DNA of 64,000 nucleotides from assembly GCA_964461135.1 (NCBI GenBank), contig CAYWTB010000011.1, positions 27,598-91,597 of the forward strand, read 5' to 3'. Position numbers and translations under genes: made by a program. Numbering within the stretch: the stretch's first letter is position 1; the number at the start of each line of letters is the position of its first letter. Below are positions 51,200-59,734 of this stretch, piece by piece. This stretch comes from RQOF01 sp964461135 (GTDB lineage: Bacteria > Calditrichota > Calditrichia > RBG-13-44-9). The notes under the pieces are model-generated. The model was not told where the DNA came from and ran no database searches. It saw only the letters and a program-made list of their open reading frames with translations.

Positions 51200-52108
51200 A
51201 TGATTGAATTCAAAACACAGGATATCAAAATGGAAAAAGCAGCCCTTACTTCAGAGACCCTGAAAATGGTCAAATTATTCCAGAAAAATGAGATCACCGA
51301 ATATCATGTTTACAGTGCTCTGGCACAGCGGGTAAGTGGCAAAAACGGGGAAGTCCTGAAAAAAATTGCTGAGGATGAGAATCGTCATTACCATAAATGG
51401 AAAACGTATTCCCAAGTTGATGTGCGTCCCCGCAAATTTGCCGTCTTCTTCTACCGGTTCATTTCCAGGGTTCTGGGTATTACATTTGCGATCAAAATGA
51501 TGGAAAAGGGAGAGGAAAAGGCGGAAGAAAATTATGCAAAAATCCAGCCTCAGATTCCCGAAGCTGAAGAGATCTGGAAGGATGAGAAACAGAATGAACT
51601 CATGTTGGTGGATATGATTGATGAGGAGCGCATCAAGTATATCAGTTCTATGGTGCTTGGTTTAAATGATGCCCTGGTTGAATTAACCGGAGCCCTGGCC
51701 GGTTTCACACTGGCATTCCGAAATGGCCGTTTAATCGGGTTGGCAGGATTAATTACCGGAATTGCAGCTACCCTGTCCATGGCTGCTTCAGAATATCTCT
51801 CTCAGAAATCGGAAGAAGAACACAAAGACCCCGTCAAAGCAGCTTTTTACACCGGAATGACTTATATTTTTGCTGTAATTCTTCTGGTGTTTCCTTTCTT
51901 TGCTTTTCCCAACTATTATTTTGCATTAGTGCTTACTCTTATTATTGCCATCTTTATAATCCTGATTTTCTCCCGATTTGTGGCGGTGGTTAAGGATATT
52001 TCCTTCCGCAAATTTTTTTGGGAAATGGTCTTTATCAGCATGGGAGTGGCATTAATTTCCTTTATTATCGGATGGGTAGCCCGGATTTTACTGAATGTGC
52101 AGGGGTAG
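51200..52108 (+). CDS. Ferritin-like domain fused to VIT1/CCC1-type iron exporter (MbfA-like)
   Basis: 302 residues. Residues about 10-145 are a ferritin-like/erythrin domain with metal-binding pairs, 'NEITEYHVYSALAQR' and 'AEDENRHYHKW', and an EE-rich helix to 'DMIDEERIKYISSMV'. Residues about 150-300 are a VIT1/CCC1 membrane domain with five spans, including 'LGLNDALVELTGALAGFTLA' and 'MAASEYLSQKSEEEHKDP'. This matches membrane-bound ferritin A, which exports iron in some alphaproteobacteria. It is adjacent to the AhpD-like gene and near the SUF cluster, both linked to iron. Direction of transport is inferred. Confidence 0.87.
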   Translation: MIEFKTQDIKMEKAALTSETLKMVKLFQKNEITEYHVYSALAQRVSGKNGEVLKKIAEDENRHYHKWKTYSQVDVRPRKFAVFFYRFISRVLGITFAIKMMEKGEEKAEENYAKIQPQIPEAEEIWKDEKQNELMLVDMIDEERIKYISSMVLGLNDALVELTGALAGFTLAFRNGRLIGLAGLITGIAATLSMAASEYLSQKSEEEHKDPVKAAFYTGMTYIFAVILLVFPFFAFPNYYFALVLTLIIAIFIILIFSRFVAVVKDISFRKFFWEMVFISMGVALISFIIGWVARILLNVQG

Positions 52109-52138
52109 GCCGACATGTAAACCGGAAACCGGAGTGTG

Positions 52139-52296
52139 AAGACGAAAGGATAAAGGTGAAAGGCTAAAGGCTTCTTGACGATTCTGACTCCTTCCAGTCG
52201 TCTCGTGGGGATAAAATCATAAAGGATTTCAAAAGAACAAGGCTGAAGGCTTTATCCCCGTTTCCTTTTCCATTTTCCCTTGTCCTTTTTCCCTCT
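52139..52296. repeat. Purine-rich / pyrimidine-rich inverted low-complexity segment
   Basis: 'GAAAGGATAAAGGTGAAAGG' with further AAAGG units (52144-52170) faces 'CGTTTCCTTTTCCATTTTCC' with further CCTTT units (52259-52292), roughly reverse complementary. Inside them GGGGATAAA (52207-52215) and TTTATCCCC (52251-52259) are a perfect 9-bp inverted pair. It separates the convergent VIT-like gene and sufE and may act as a loose terminator. Confidence 0.4.
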
Positions 52297-52325
52297 TAAT
52301 TCTTTGATCTTTTTTCTGCTTTGCA

Positions 52326-52760
52326 TCAGGCGGGCGTGTTTTTTGCCTGAATTTTTTGAACCTGCTGATTGACCCTGTGAATTATAGCGGTTATTCCATG
52401 AATTCGCAGCATTCCGATTTTTTGACTTAATCCCAGGCGATTCAGCAAGTCCATCGGAATTTCCCCGAGTTCTTTTACTGACAGTCCATTTAAGGCATGC
52501 CAGATAATGGAAACGATTCCTCTGATGGTGGGAGATTCTGCCGGAACAATGGCTTGCACTACAATTTTCCCCCCGGTATTACTAATTAACAGGTAGACCG
52601 GTGTCTGGCACTCTGATATTCTTTGCATCTCCAGATCTTTTCTTGACTGAAAATCCGGAGAAGGGGAGGGCATTTTATCGGCGTAATCCAATAATAGTTC
52701 GAGCTTAAATTCATCATCAATGTTTTGAAAGGATGAAATTATGTCTTCCAGCCGATTCAT
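52326..52760 (-). CDS. sufE: Cysteine desulfuration protein SufE
   Basis: 144 residues. The sulfur-accepting Cys51 lies in 'QRISECQTPVYLL', and 'AESPTIRGIVSIIWHALNGL' is the other family block. SufE takes persulfide sulfur from SufS and boosts its activity. It lies 106 nt beyond the rhodanese gene, last of the leftward suf group. Its presence beside a SufU gene is unusual, because most organisms use one or the other as the SufS partner. Confidence 0.92.
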   Translation of the reverse strand: MNRLEDIISSFQNIDDEFKLELLLDYADKMPSPSPDFQSRKDLEMQRISECQTPVYLLISNTGGKIVVQAIVPAESPTIRGIVSIIWHALNGLSVKELGEIPMDLLNRLGLSQKIGMLRIHGITAIIHRVNQQVQKIQAKNTPA

Positions 52761-52866
52761 TGATTTACCCGGTTACCAGGCTAATTTACCCTGCCCTGCC
52801 TTTAACCATAATTTTAATAGTGATGAAATAATGCGGATGCTAAATTACCGGGAGTAAATTTAGTCT

Positions 52867-53712
52867 TTACTTCTCAATGGGTGCCCTGACCATGTTTCCC
52901 CATTCGGTCCACGATCCGTCATAATTGAGTACATTTTTATAACCCAGCAGATAGGTAAGTACGAACCAGGTATGGGCAGACCGTTCACCAATCCTGCAAT
53001 AAGCAATAATCTGGTCCTCGGATTTCAATCCCGCACCGTCTTCATACAGTTTTTTCAAGTCGGCCAGGGATTTAAATGTGCCATCTTCTTTTACTGCACT
53101 GGACCATGGAACGTTTTGTGCTCCGGGAATATGTCCGCCTCTCAATGCGCCTTCCTGCGGATAATTTTCCATGTGTAGAAGTTCCCCGCTGAATTCCTGG
53201 GGAGAACGAACATCAATCAGCGGTTTTTTTGCCCGGCTGTGACGAATAACGTTATCCCGAAAGGCACGAATATCTTTTTCCAGGAATGCATTCACTTTAT
53301 AGGGGGTGGTTGGATACCGAGGAATTTCCCGGGTGATGGGTCGTCCTTCAGCAATCCATTTCTGACGGCCGCCGTCCATTATCAAACAATTTTCATGACC
53401 ATAAAGTGTGAATGCCCAGAAGGCATAACAGGCCCACCAGTTATGTTTATCCCCGTAAAAAACCACCGGTGTCTGATTGTTTATTCCTTTGACTGACATT
53501 AACTTTTCGAATTCTTCCGGAGAAATATAATCGCGAATCAGAGAATCCTGCAGGTCATTTTGCCAGTCGACTTTTAAAGCTCCCGGTATATGACCGGTTT
53601 CATAAAGAAGAATATCTTCGTCAGATTCAATGATGCGTACATCCGGATCTTTAAGATGGTCCGCCACCCACTGGGTATCCACCAGTACTGCAGGTTTAAT
53701 ATTTTTTCCCAT
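52867..53712 (-). CDS. Two-domain sulfurtransferase (rhodanese, SseA-like)
   Basis: 281 residues with two rhodanese domains; the second is catalytic, with Cys239 in 'AYCRIGERSAHTWF'. The CRxGxR loop is the thiosulfate sulfurtransferase type; mercaptopyruvate enzymes usually have CGSGVT. The first domain ends near 'GGRQKWIAEGRPITREIP' linker region and lacks a Cys. It would move sulfane sulfur, perhaps into Fe-S assembly given the suf neighbours. It follows the Rrf2 gene by 30 nt. Confidence 0.92.
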   Translation of the reverse strand: MGKNIKPAVLVDTQWVADHLKDPDVRIIESDEDILLYETGHIPGALKVDWQNDLQDSLIRDYISPEEFEKLMSVKGINNQTPVVFYGDKHNWWACYAFWAFTLYGHENCLIMDGGRQKWIAEGRPITREIPRYPTTPYKVNAFLEKDIRAFRDNVIRHSRAKKPLIDVRSPQEFSGELLHMENYPQEGALRGGHIPGAQNVPWSSAVKEDGTFKSLADLKKLYEDGAGLKSEDQIIAYCRIGERSAHTWFVLTYLLGYKNVLNYDGSWTEWGNMVRAPIEK

Positions 53713-53742
53713 AACGTTATCTTTTCTTTTTTGGATAGTATG

Positions 53743-54243
53743 TTATTGATGTTCCATCAGCGAGAGATTGCTTACGGCAATCTTTGCCAGATTCTGCAGT
53801 GATGCCGGTTGAATTTCCGCTGTTCCATTTTCCAGATTCTGTAAATCCTGCAAAGTGAGACCGTTCAGTAACTCATCGACAGCCTGTTGCAGAATTTGCC
53901 AGATGGAGCGGACGGAACAGGAAAAATGATGACTGCAATCTTTCAGGAGTCCGGAATGACTGGTGCAGAAATTTTCCGAGTACAATTTGCCTCCCAGTAC
54001 GGTCAGAACCTGATTTAAATTGATCTTATCAGCAGAACCGGCCAGGGTGTATCCGCCTTCTTTTCCGCGGGAACTTTTAATAAATCCGGCGATGCGCAGC
54101 AGCCTGCACAGTTTGGCTACATAGTGCTGAGAAAGACCTTCTTCCTTGCTTAATTGTGTAATAGTAATCCCTTCTGCTATGGGACAATTAGCGATTCTGA
54201 GCAAAATCCTTAATCCATATTCTTCCTGGGATGTAATCTTCAT
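53743..54243 (-). CDS. Rrf2-family transcription regulator (IscR/SufR-like), second copy
   Basis: 166 residues. Winged helix 'ITITQLSKEEGLSQHYVAKL' and wing 'SSRGKEGGYTLAG', then Cys93, Cys103 and Cys109 in 'CTSHSGLLKDC' and 'SHHFSC', the expected Fe-S ligands. The spacing C-x9-C-x5-C differs from the other Rrf2 protein of the locus (C-x8-C-x5-C). The 50-residue C-terminal tail is longer than usual. It lies 15 nt after the bacilliredoxin gene, in the middle of the leftward suf operon. Likely senses cluster status or redox stress. Confidence 0.9.
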   Translation of the reverse strand: MKITSQEEYGLRILLRIANCPIAEGITITQLSKEEGLSQHYVAKLCRLLRIAGFIKSSRGKEGGYTLAGSADKINLNQVLTVLGGKLYSENFCTSHSGLLKDCSHHFSCSVRSIWQILQQAVDELLNGLTLQDLQNLENGTAEIQPASLQNLAKIAVSNLSLMEHQ

Positions 54244-54258
54244 TTCAATAATCCGGAT

Positions 54259-54810
54259 TTATTTAGATTCATTATCCTGATATCTGGGGAGATTGGAACT
54301 GCACATTACCACATTCTCCAGTTTGGCATATTCGTCCGGACCTATGGAAGGACCGGGTCTTTTGCATTTTTGTTCATATTCATCAGTCAGGATGGCCGAA
54401 ATTTCTTCCGGGGATTTATTAACAAGATCCTTGCGCTGCATACTGAATTCCAGCTGTCCGTCCCGGAACAGAGTGAAAAAGGGAGAGGAGGGCATGAAAT
54501 CCGGTAGAAACCGTTGACGCACATATTCTACTGCTCTTTTTTCCATCCCTGCAAAAACGGAAACCAGGTGTTCGGGTATAACATGGTGCTGCAAGGACAA
54601 GGCAACGCCGGGTCTGGCTGAGCCAGCAGCACAACCACAGACAGAATTAATTACCAGCAATACAGTTTCCCCGGGCTTATCCATCAGTGCTTCATCCACG
54701 TCTTCCAGTGTAATTAATTCCTTAAATCCCACTGCCGTTAATTCTTCCCGCATATACTGAACCGCTTGCGGATCATATGTGGGTCTATATTGAATATCAT
54801 ATTTATCCAT
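54259..54810 (-). CDS. Bacilliredoxin (BrxA/BrxB, YphP/YqiW family) with C-terminal extension
   Basis: 183 residues. The active site CGC (Cys58, Cys60) lies in 'LVINSVCGCAAGSARPGVAL', the thioredoxin-like DUF1094 hallmark. Later blocks 'HHVIPEHLVSVFAGMEKRAV' and 'LPDFMPSSPFFTLFRDG' also match. Bacilliredoxins remove bacillithiol from proteins. Known members have about 145 residues; this one has about 35 extra, with two more Cys (in 'QKCKRPGPS' and 'VVMCSSNLP'). It lies 49 nt after sufT inside the suf operon, which suggests a redox or thiol role in cluster assembly (inference). Confidence 0.88.
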   Translation of the reverse strand: MDKYDIQYRPTYDPQAVQYMREELTAVGFKELITLEDVDEALMDKPGETVLLVINSVCGCAAGSARPGVALSLQHHVIPEHLVSVFAGMEKRAVEYVRQRFLPDFMPSSPFFTLFRDGQLEFSMQRKDLVNKSPEEISAILTDEYEQKCKRPGPSIGPDEYAKLENVVMCSSNLPRYQDNESK

Positions 54811-54859
54811 AATTTAACCTCTCACAAATAAATTAAATTAATTGTTCAATCTAAGGTTC

Positions 54860-55183
54860 TTACATAAAACCCAGCTCCAGTTTTGCTTCATTACTCATCA
54901 TTTCCGGGGTCCAGGGGGGATCCCAAACCACCTCCACCTTTGCGTCCGAGATTCCATCCACGGATTTTGCTTTTTCCGCCACACCTCCAGGCAGCGTCCC
55001 GGCTACCGGACATCCCGGGGAGGTTAGAGTCATTTTAATATGGGCAACCTTAAGAGAGTCTATAAAAATATCGTAAATTAAACCTAATTCATAGATATCC
55101 ACCGGAATTTCAGGATCATAACAGGTTTTGATAATTTCAACAATTTTTTCTTTTAATTTCTCTTCTTCGTTTTTCTGGGTCAT
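54860..55183 (-). CDS. sufT: SufT-like protein (DUF59/MIP18 family)
   Basis: 107 residues. Family blocks 'YDPEIPVDIYELGLIYDIFI', 'MTLTSPGCPVAGTLPGGVAE' with the conserved Cys, and 'VEVVWDPPWTPEMMSNEAK'. DUF59 proteins help mature Fe-S proteins and commonly end suf operons. It lies 27 nt after sufD. Confidence 0.92.
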   Translation of the reverse strand: MTQKNEEEKLKEKIVEIIKTCYDPEIPVDIYELGLIYDIFIDSLKVAHIKMTLTSPGCPVAGTLPGGVAEKAKSVDGISDAKVEVVWDPPWTPEMMSNEAKLELGFM

Positions 55184-55210
55184 GTATAATTACCTGCTTT
55201 TTTTAGAGAT

Positions 55211-56545
55211 TTAAAATTCTTTCTTCAATCGTTCATTTATGGCATTGCGGATAAATTCCTGTACCGGTTGCAGGTTAATTTTGTTCAAAATTTCTTCTGC
55301 AAAAGCTGAACGGAGCAGGGTGAAAGCATCAGCTTCATTTATTCCCCGTTGCCTCATATAATAAATTGCATCTTCGTCCAGCTGACCTACAGTGGCGCCA
55401 TGGGTACATTTAACATCATCGGCAAATATCTTCAACTGGGGCTTGGAATCAATTTCCGCCTTGTCACTGAGAAGTAAATTTTTATTGGATTGAAATGCAT
55501 TGGTTTTCTGAGCATCTTTCTCTACAAAAATGGTGCCGCTGAATACTGCCCGGGCAGAATCGGTAAGGATTCCCTTGTACATTTCATTGCTGATGCTGTT
55601 TGGTTTCAAATGGTCAATATTGGTATGGTTATCCACATGCTGCCTGTCTGAAAGAAGATAAAAACCATAAAGGTGCGCCTTACAATTTTCACCATCTATC
55701 GAGAACCCCAGGTTATTACGGACAATGGCACCCCCCAGATCTATACTGATGGAATTAATAATGCTGCGATTCTCCTGATAGATCTGTGTACGGTCAATCC
55801 GGTAAGCGTCTCTGCTTTCATTCTGGATTTTCAGTTCATCGACCCTGGCACCTTCCTGTAAAATGATTTCGGACACCGAATTGTGAAAATAATGGGAATC
55901 AGAAAAGTGATGATAGCTTTGAATGATCTTCACCTGGCTGTTTCTGCCGGCAACAATAAGATTACGGGAATGAGACTGGTACAGCTGCCCCTGGGAGTGA
56001 GCAATGTTGAGGATATGAACAGGATTCTCCAGTATTTGATTTTCAGGAATCTGAATAAAAACACCCTCCCGGAAGAAAGCGGTGTTCAGAGCTGTAAATG
56101 GATCCTCCTCATATGCAGCATATCGCGAAATATGTTTCCTTACCGTTTCATTGCCTTCTTTCAGAGCCGTTTCCAGATTGCGGATGATAACAGCATTATT
56201 GTCAGCGGAGATATGAGACAATTCAGGAATATGACGGCCATTTATAAAAACAATCAGATTCTGTGATAGGTCATTAAAGGTAAACTGGAAAATATCTGCT
56301 GCAGTTAAATCTGCTTCGATATTCGTCAATGGATACTGATTTTTCAGAAGAGGCTGTATATTGGTATATTTCCAGTCTTCCATCCGGATGCTGGGAAATC
56401 CCATCCTGTCGAAAGCTGCAATGGCCTCTTTACGGATTTTGTGTAATGGTAAGTCTGCATTACCATTAAGCCGGGTTTCAAAGTTTTCGAAAGTGGAGAT
56501 ATACCAGTCCTTTATCTCTGTATTTTCAATTTTTTTTGTTATCAT
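55211..56545 (-). CDS. sufD: Fe-S assembly scaffold subunit SufD
   Basis: 444 residues with a central right-handed beta-helix. Blocks: 'MGFPSIRMEDWKYTNIQPLL' near the N-terminus, 'DNHTNIDHLKPNSISNEMYK', 'AVFSGTIFVEKDAQKTNAFQ', and the C-terminal 'CTHGATVGQLDEDAIYYMRQ' with the conserved His needed for iron entry at the SufB-SufD interface. SufD pairs with SufB and SufC in the SufBC2D scaffold. It lies 50 nt after sufC. Confidence 0.95.
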   Translation of the reverse strand: MITKKIENTEIKDWYISTFENFETRLNGNADLPLHKIRKEAIAAFDRMGFPSIRMEDWKYTNIQPLLKNQYPLTNIEADLTAADIFQFTFNDLSQNLIVFINGRHIPELSHISADNNAVIIRNLETALKEGNETVRKHISRYAAYEEDPFTALNTAFFREGVFIQIPENQILENPVHILNIAHSQGQLYQSHSRNLIVAGRNSQVKIIQSYHHFSDSHYFHNSVSEIILQEGARVDELKIQNESRDAYRIDRTQIYQENRSIINSISIDLGGAIVRNNLGFSIDGENCKAHLYGFYLLSDRQHVDNHTNIDHLKPNSISNEMYKGILTDSARAVFSGTIFVEKDAQKTNAFQSNKNLLLSDKAEIDSKPQLKIFADDVKCTHGATVGQLDEDAIYYMRQRGINEADAFTLLRSAFAEEILNKINLQPVQEFIRNAINERLKKEF

Positions 56546-56595
56546 TTTATAACTGTTTCTTTCTTATATAATATACCGACCCTGTTTCGGATTAT

Positions 56596-57360
56596 TCAGA
56601 TGGTAGCCGGTTCTTCTTTTTCTTTTTTCACCCAGTCATAGCCATATTCCTCCAGATGAAGGGCAAGATCCTTGTCGCCGGATTGCACAATTTTACCATT
56701 GTATAACACATGGACCATATCGGGAACGATATAATTCAGCAGACGCTGATAATGGGTTACCAGAATAAATGCGTTGTCTTTGGTCCGGAGTTTGTTAACG
56801 CCGTTTGCAACCACCTTCAATGCATCAATATCCAGGCCTGAGTCGGTTTCATCCAGTATGGAAAGTTGCGGATCCAGCATGGCCATCTGGAAAATCTCAT
56901 TGCGTTTCTTTTCCCCTCCTGAAAAGCCTTCATTCACCGAACGGCTGATCAATTTTTCATCCATTTCCACCAGCTGAAGTTTTTCACGCATCTTGTTAAG
57001 AAAGCTGCGGGCATCCAGTGGGTTTTCTCCGCGTGATTTTCGGATTTCGTTTACGGCCTGTTTAAGGAAATTGGCCATACTAACACCCGGAATTTCCACC
57101 GGGTACTGGAAAGCCAGGAACAGGCCTTCATGCGCCCGTTCTTCGGGAGCCATCTGCAGCAGATCCGTTCCTTTAAAAGTCACGGTTCCGCCAAGGATGT
57201 CATACTCCTCCCGTCCCGCTATAACATTAGCCAGGGTGCTTTTGCCAGACCCGTTGGGCCCCATGATGGCATGAATTTCTCCCCGTTTCACTTCCAAATT
57301 AATACCTTTTAATATTTCAATATTATTGATGGCTACCCGTAAATTCTTTATTTTTAACAT
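56596..57360 (-). CDS. sufC: Fe-S assembly ATPase SufC
   Basis: 254 residues. Walker A GPNGSGKST (34-42), signature 'EGFSGGEKKRNEIFQMA', Walker B 'LSILDETDSGLDIDALK', and switch His in 'ILVTHYQRLLNYI'. SufC drives shape changes of the SufBD scaffold. It lies 92 nt after sufB, a gap that contains short tandem repeats. Confidence 0.96.
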   Translation of the reverse strand: MLKIKNLRVAINNIEILKGINLEVKRGEIHAIMGPNGSGKSTLANVIAGREEYDILGGTVTFKGTDLLQMAPEERAHEGLFLAFQYPVEIPGVSMANFLKQAVNEIRKSRGENPLDARSFLNKMREKLQLVEMDEKLISRSVNEGFSGGEKKRNEIFQMAMLDPQLSILDETDSGLDIDALKVVANGVNKLRTKDNAFILVTHYQRLLNYIVPDMVHVLYNGKIVQSGDKDLALHLEEYGYDWVKKEKEEPATI

Positions 57361-57410
57361 ATCCGCACTCTTTTATTTATTTTCATTTTATTTTTCCAAT
57401 CCTGAAAATT

Positions 57411-57440
57411 TACACTTATCACTTATCACTTACCACTTTT
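57411..57440. repeat. Short tandem repeat (ACTTATC units)
   Basis: TTACACTTATCACTTATCAC followed by TTACCACTTTT forms three to four 7-nt units (ACTTATC, ACTTATC, ACTTACC, ACTTTTA) in the sufB-sufC gap. Looks like a slipped-strand or dispersed intergenic repeat inside an operon. Confidence 0.5.
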
Positions 57441-57452
57441 ACCTTGCATTTC

Positions 57453-58916
57453 TCATCCTACGCTTCCTTCCAGACTGATCTCCAGAAGTTTCTGGGCCTC
57501 CACGGCAAATTCCATCGGTAATTTCTTGAAGACCTCCTTGCAGTATCCGTTTACCACCAGAGCCACCGCATTTTCTGTGTCTATACCTCTCTGATTAAGA
57601 TAGAATATTTGATCCTCACCGATTTTAGAGGTAGTGGCTTCGTGCTCAACTTTTGCGGTTTTATTCTTGATTTCCAGATATGGAAAGGTATGAGCTCCGC
57701 ATTTATCGCCGATCAGAAGTGAGTCGCACTGGGAAAAATTTCGGGCGTTATCGGCCGTTTCATATACCTTCACTAGACCGCGATATGAATTGTTACTTCT
57801 TCCGGCGGATATTCCCTTGGAAACGATGCGGCTGCGCGTATTCTTACCCACATGAATCATCTTGGTGCCGGTATCCGCCTGCTGAAAATTATTAGTGAAA
57901 GCAACGGAATGAAACTCGCCTTCGGAATTATCCCCCTGTAAAATCACACTGGGATATTTCCAGGTTATGGCCGAGCCGGTTTCAACCTGGGTCCAGGAGA
58001 TCTTTGAATTTGCTCCCTCACACAATCCGCGCTTGGTTACGAAATTGTAAATACCTCCTTTTCCCTTTTCGTCGCCGGGGTACCAGTTCTGAACGGTGGA
58101 ATATTTTATTTCGGCATCTTTATGGGCAATTAGCTCAACTACCGCCGCATGGAGCTGGTTTTCATCCCGCATGGGGGCGGTACAGCCTTCCAGATAGCTG
58201 ACATAAGCTCCTTCATCGGCGATAATCAGAGTACGCTCGAACTGACCGGTGTTCGCGGCATTAATTCGGAAATAGGTAGATAATTCCATAGGACATCGGA
58301 CGCCTTTGGGAATGTAAGCAAACGAACCATCGCTGAAAACGGCCGAATTGAGGGCGGCGAAATAATTGTCTCCCGGTGGGACCACCGAACCCAGATATTT
58401 CTTGATCAGTTCCTGGTGATTTTGAATAGCTTCCGACATAGAGCAGAAAATTATTCCCAATTCTTCCAGTTCTTTCTTAAAAGTTGTGGCCACCGAAATA
58501 CTGTCCATCACCGCATCCACCGCCACTCCCGCCAGGCGTTTCTGTTCTCCTAATGGAATCCCCAGTTTATCAAAGGTTTCCAGCAGTTTGGGATCCACTT
58601 CATCCAGACTTTCAGGCCCCACTTTTTGTTTGGGCGCCGCGTAATAAATCGCATCCTGATAATCAATGGGAGGAAAAGTAATAAAGGCCCAACGGGGCTC
58701 TGTCATTTTTTCCCAGCGCCGGAATGCTTTTAAGCGCCGCTGCAGCATGAATTCAGGTTCATTTTTCCGGGTGGATATAAACCGTATAATATCCTCATTC
58801 AAACCTTTGGGTGCAGATTCCGTCTCGATGTCGGTGGTGAATCCATATTTATATTCACGCCTGGTCATTTTTTCCAGCATCCGCTGTTCTTCAGATTTCT
58901 TTTCGTCAGTTGGCAT
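57453..58916 (-). CDS. sufB: Fe-S assembly scaffold subunit SufB
   Basis: 487 residues. I choose the ATG preceded by GAGGT; an ATG twelve codons earlier falls inside the predicted promoter and start site. Blocks: 'SEAIQNHQELIKKYLGSVVP', 'FIPKGVRCPMELSTYFRINA' (quoted from the SufB core), 'GCTAPMRDENQLHAAVVELI', 'NRGLC'-type region 'VTKRGLCEGANSKISWTQVE', and 'KVEHEATTSKIGEDQIFYLN' near the C-terminus. It is the main scaffold on which clusters are built and the first gene of the leftward suf operon. Most clear of all the suf genes. Confidence 0.95.
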   Translation of the reverse strand: MPTDEKKSEEQRMLEKMTRREYKYGFTTDIETESAPKGLNEDIIRFISTRKNEPEFMLQRRLKAFRRWEKMTEPRWAFITFPPIDYQDAIYYAAPKQKVGPESLDEVDPKLLETFDKLGIPLGEQKRLAGVAVDAVMDSISVATTFKKELEELGIIFCSMSEAIQNHQELIKKYLGSVVPPGDNYFAALNSAVFSDGSFAYIPKGVRCPMELSTYFRINAANTGQFERTLIIADEGAYVSYLEGCTAPMRDENQLHAAVVELIAHKDAEIKYSTVQNWYPGDEKGKGGIYNFVTKRGLCEGANSKISWTQVETGSAITWKYPSVILQGDNSEGEFHSVAFTNNFQQADTGTKMIHVGKNTRSRIVSKGISAGRSNNSYRGLVKVYETADNARNFSQCDSLLIGDKCGAHTFPYLEIKNKTAKVEHEATTSKIGEDQIFYLNQRGIDTENAVALVVNGYCKEVFKKLPMEFAVEAQKLLEISLEGSVG

Positions 58917-58950
58917 TTTTCGGACCTCGTTTGATTGAAATGTGCTGAAC

Positions 58951-58979
58951 ATTTTAATCTATTTATACAAAAAAGTCAA
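58951..58979 (-). promoter_or_regulatory. Predicted sigma-70 promoter of the sufB operon
   Basis: Leftward -35 TTGACT (reverse complement of 58974-58979), exact 17-nt spacer, -10 TAAAAT (reverse complement of 58951-58956). The start would be near 58944, leaving a leader of about 28 nt with GAGGT before the sufB ATG. The stretch AATCTTGACT around the -35 resembles one half of an IscR-type site. Confidence 0.6.
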
Positions 58980-59228
58980 GATTAAATTTAAATATTCAGA
59001 ATGCGCTTTTGTTCCGTTCTTTCAAAAACAGATCAGTCCCGCGAATTTTGGTTTTTAATCAAATAAAATGAAAATCCAGTGGTCCGCAATCCTCACCCAA
59101 TCGCACCGTGGTATTGATTATTTCGTGCAGGACGGATATCTTGGCTGTGGTGAAAAGACAGGAGGTTTGAGGCACCTTTCTATTTCTTTATTGCCAGTGA
59201 AACTTTCACTTCCTATATTATTATAAAA
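58980..59228. other. Intergenic control region between the two suf operons
   Basis: About 300 nt separate the divergent sufB and Rrf2 genes. Besides the sufB promoter and the Rrf2-side operator (both listed separately), I see no gene. A further inverted pair CCTAT/ATAGG (59212-59216, 59229-59233) overlaps the operator side. The middle part is ordinary sequence. Confidence 0.5.
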
Positions 59229-59249
59229 ATAGGACTAAAATTGTCGTAT
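59229..59249. promoter_or_regulatory. IscR/Rrf2-type operator
   Basis: ATAGGAC-TAAAATT-GTCGTAT has matching halves ATAnGAC and GTCnTAT around a 7-nt AT centre, the same layout as the type 1 IscR site (ATA...GACT...GTC...TAT). It ends 4 nt before the Rrf2 start codon, so it should mediate autoregulation by that Fe-S sensing repressor. Confidence 0.6.
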
Positions 59250-59253
59250 TTGT

Positions 59254-59733
59254 ATGTTGCGGATCAGTAAAAAAGCGGAATATGCTCTCATCGGCATGCT
59301 TCATATGTCGAAAAAAGAAAAGAATGAGCTCACTACTGCCAAGGAATTATCCGGTTGCTATAATATTCCCCTGGAGCTTATGGGTAAGGTTCTTCAGCGG
59401 CTGGCAAAGACAGGTCTGATCCACTCCGAGCAGGGTGTTAAGGGAGGATATCAATTGAACCGGCCCCTGCAGGAGATCAGTGTTAAAACCATCCTGAACA
59501 TTGTTGACGGGCCCATTAAAATAGTGAACTGTATGAGAGTGTCCGATCCCTTCAATTGTGAACAGGAATCCCACTGTACCATCCGTAATCCCATGCTGAT
59601 TATACAGGACAGACTGGATGATTTTTTTGCAAAACTGAGTCTGCAGGATATCAGGGATGAGATGACGCAGTTGGGACAGAATGGAAAACAAAACTGGCAT
59701 CTGTCCGTCGAAGTGTCGGGAAAGGAAATCTGA
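59254..59733 (+). CDS. Rrf2-family Fe-S regulator (SufR/IscR-like)
   Basis: 159 residues. N-terminal winged helix ('TTAKELSGCYNIPLELMGKV', wing 'SEQGVKGGYQLNRP'), then Cys93, Cys102 and Cys108 as probable cluster ligands ('CMRVSDPFNCEQESHC'), and a dimerisation helix. It is first in the rightward operon before the Rieske, sufS and sufU genes and is divergent from sufB, the classic place for the repressor of suf genes. An operator-like palindrome lies at its start. Confidence 0.92.
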   Translation: MLRISKKAEYALIGMLHMSKKEKNELTTAKELSGCYNIPLELMGKVLQRLAKTGLIHSEQGVKGGYQLNRPLQEISVKTILNIVDGPIKIVNCMRVSDPFNCEQESHCTIRNPMLIIQDRLDDFFAKLSLQDIRDEMTQLGQNGKQNWHLSVEVSGKEI

Positions 59734-59734
59734 A

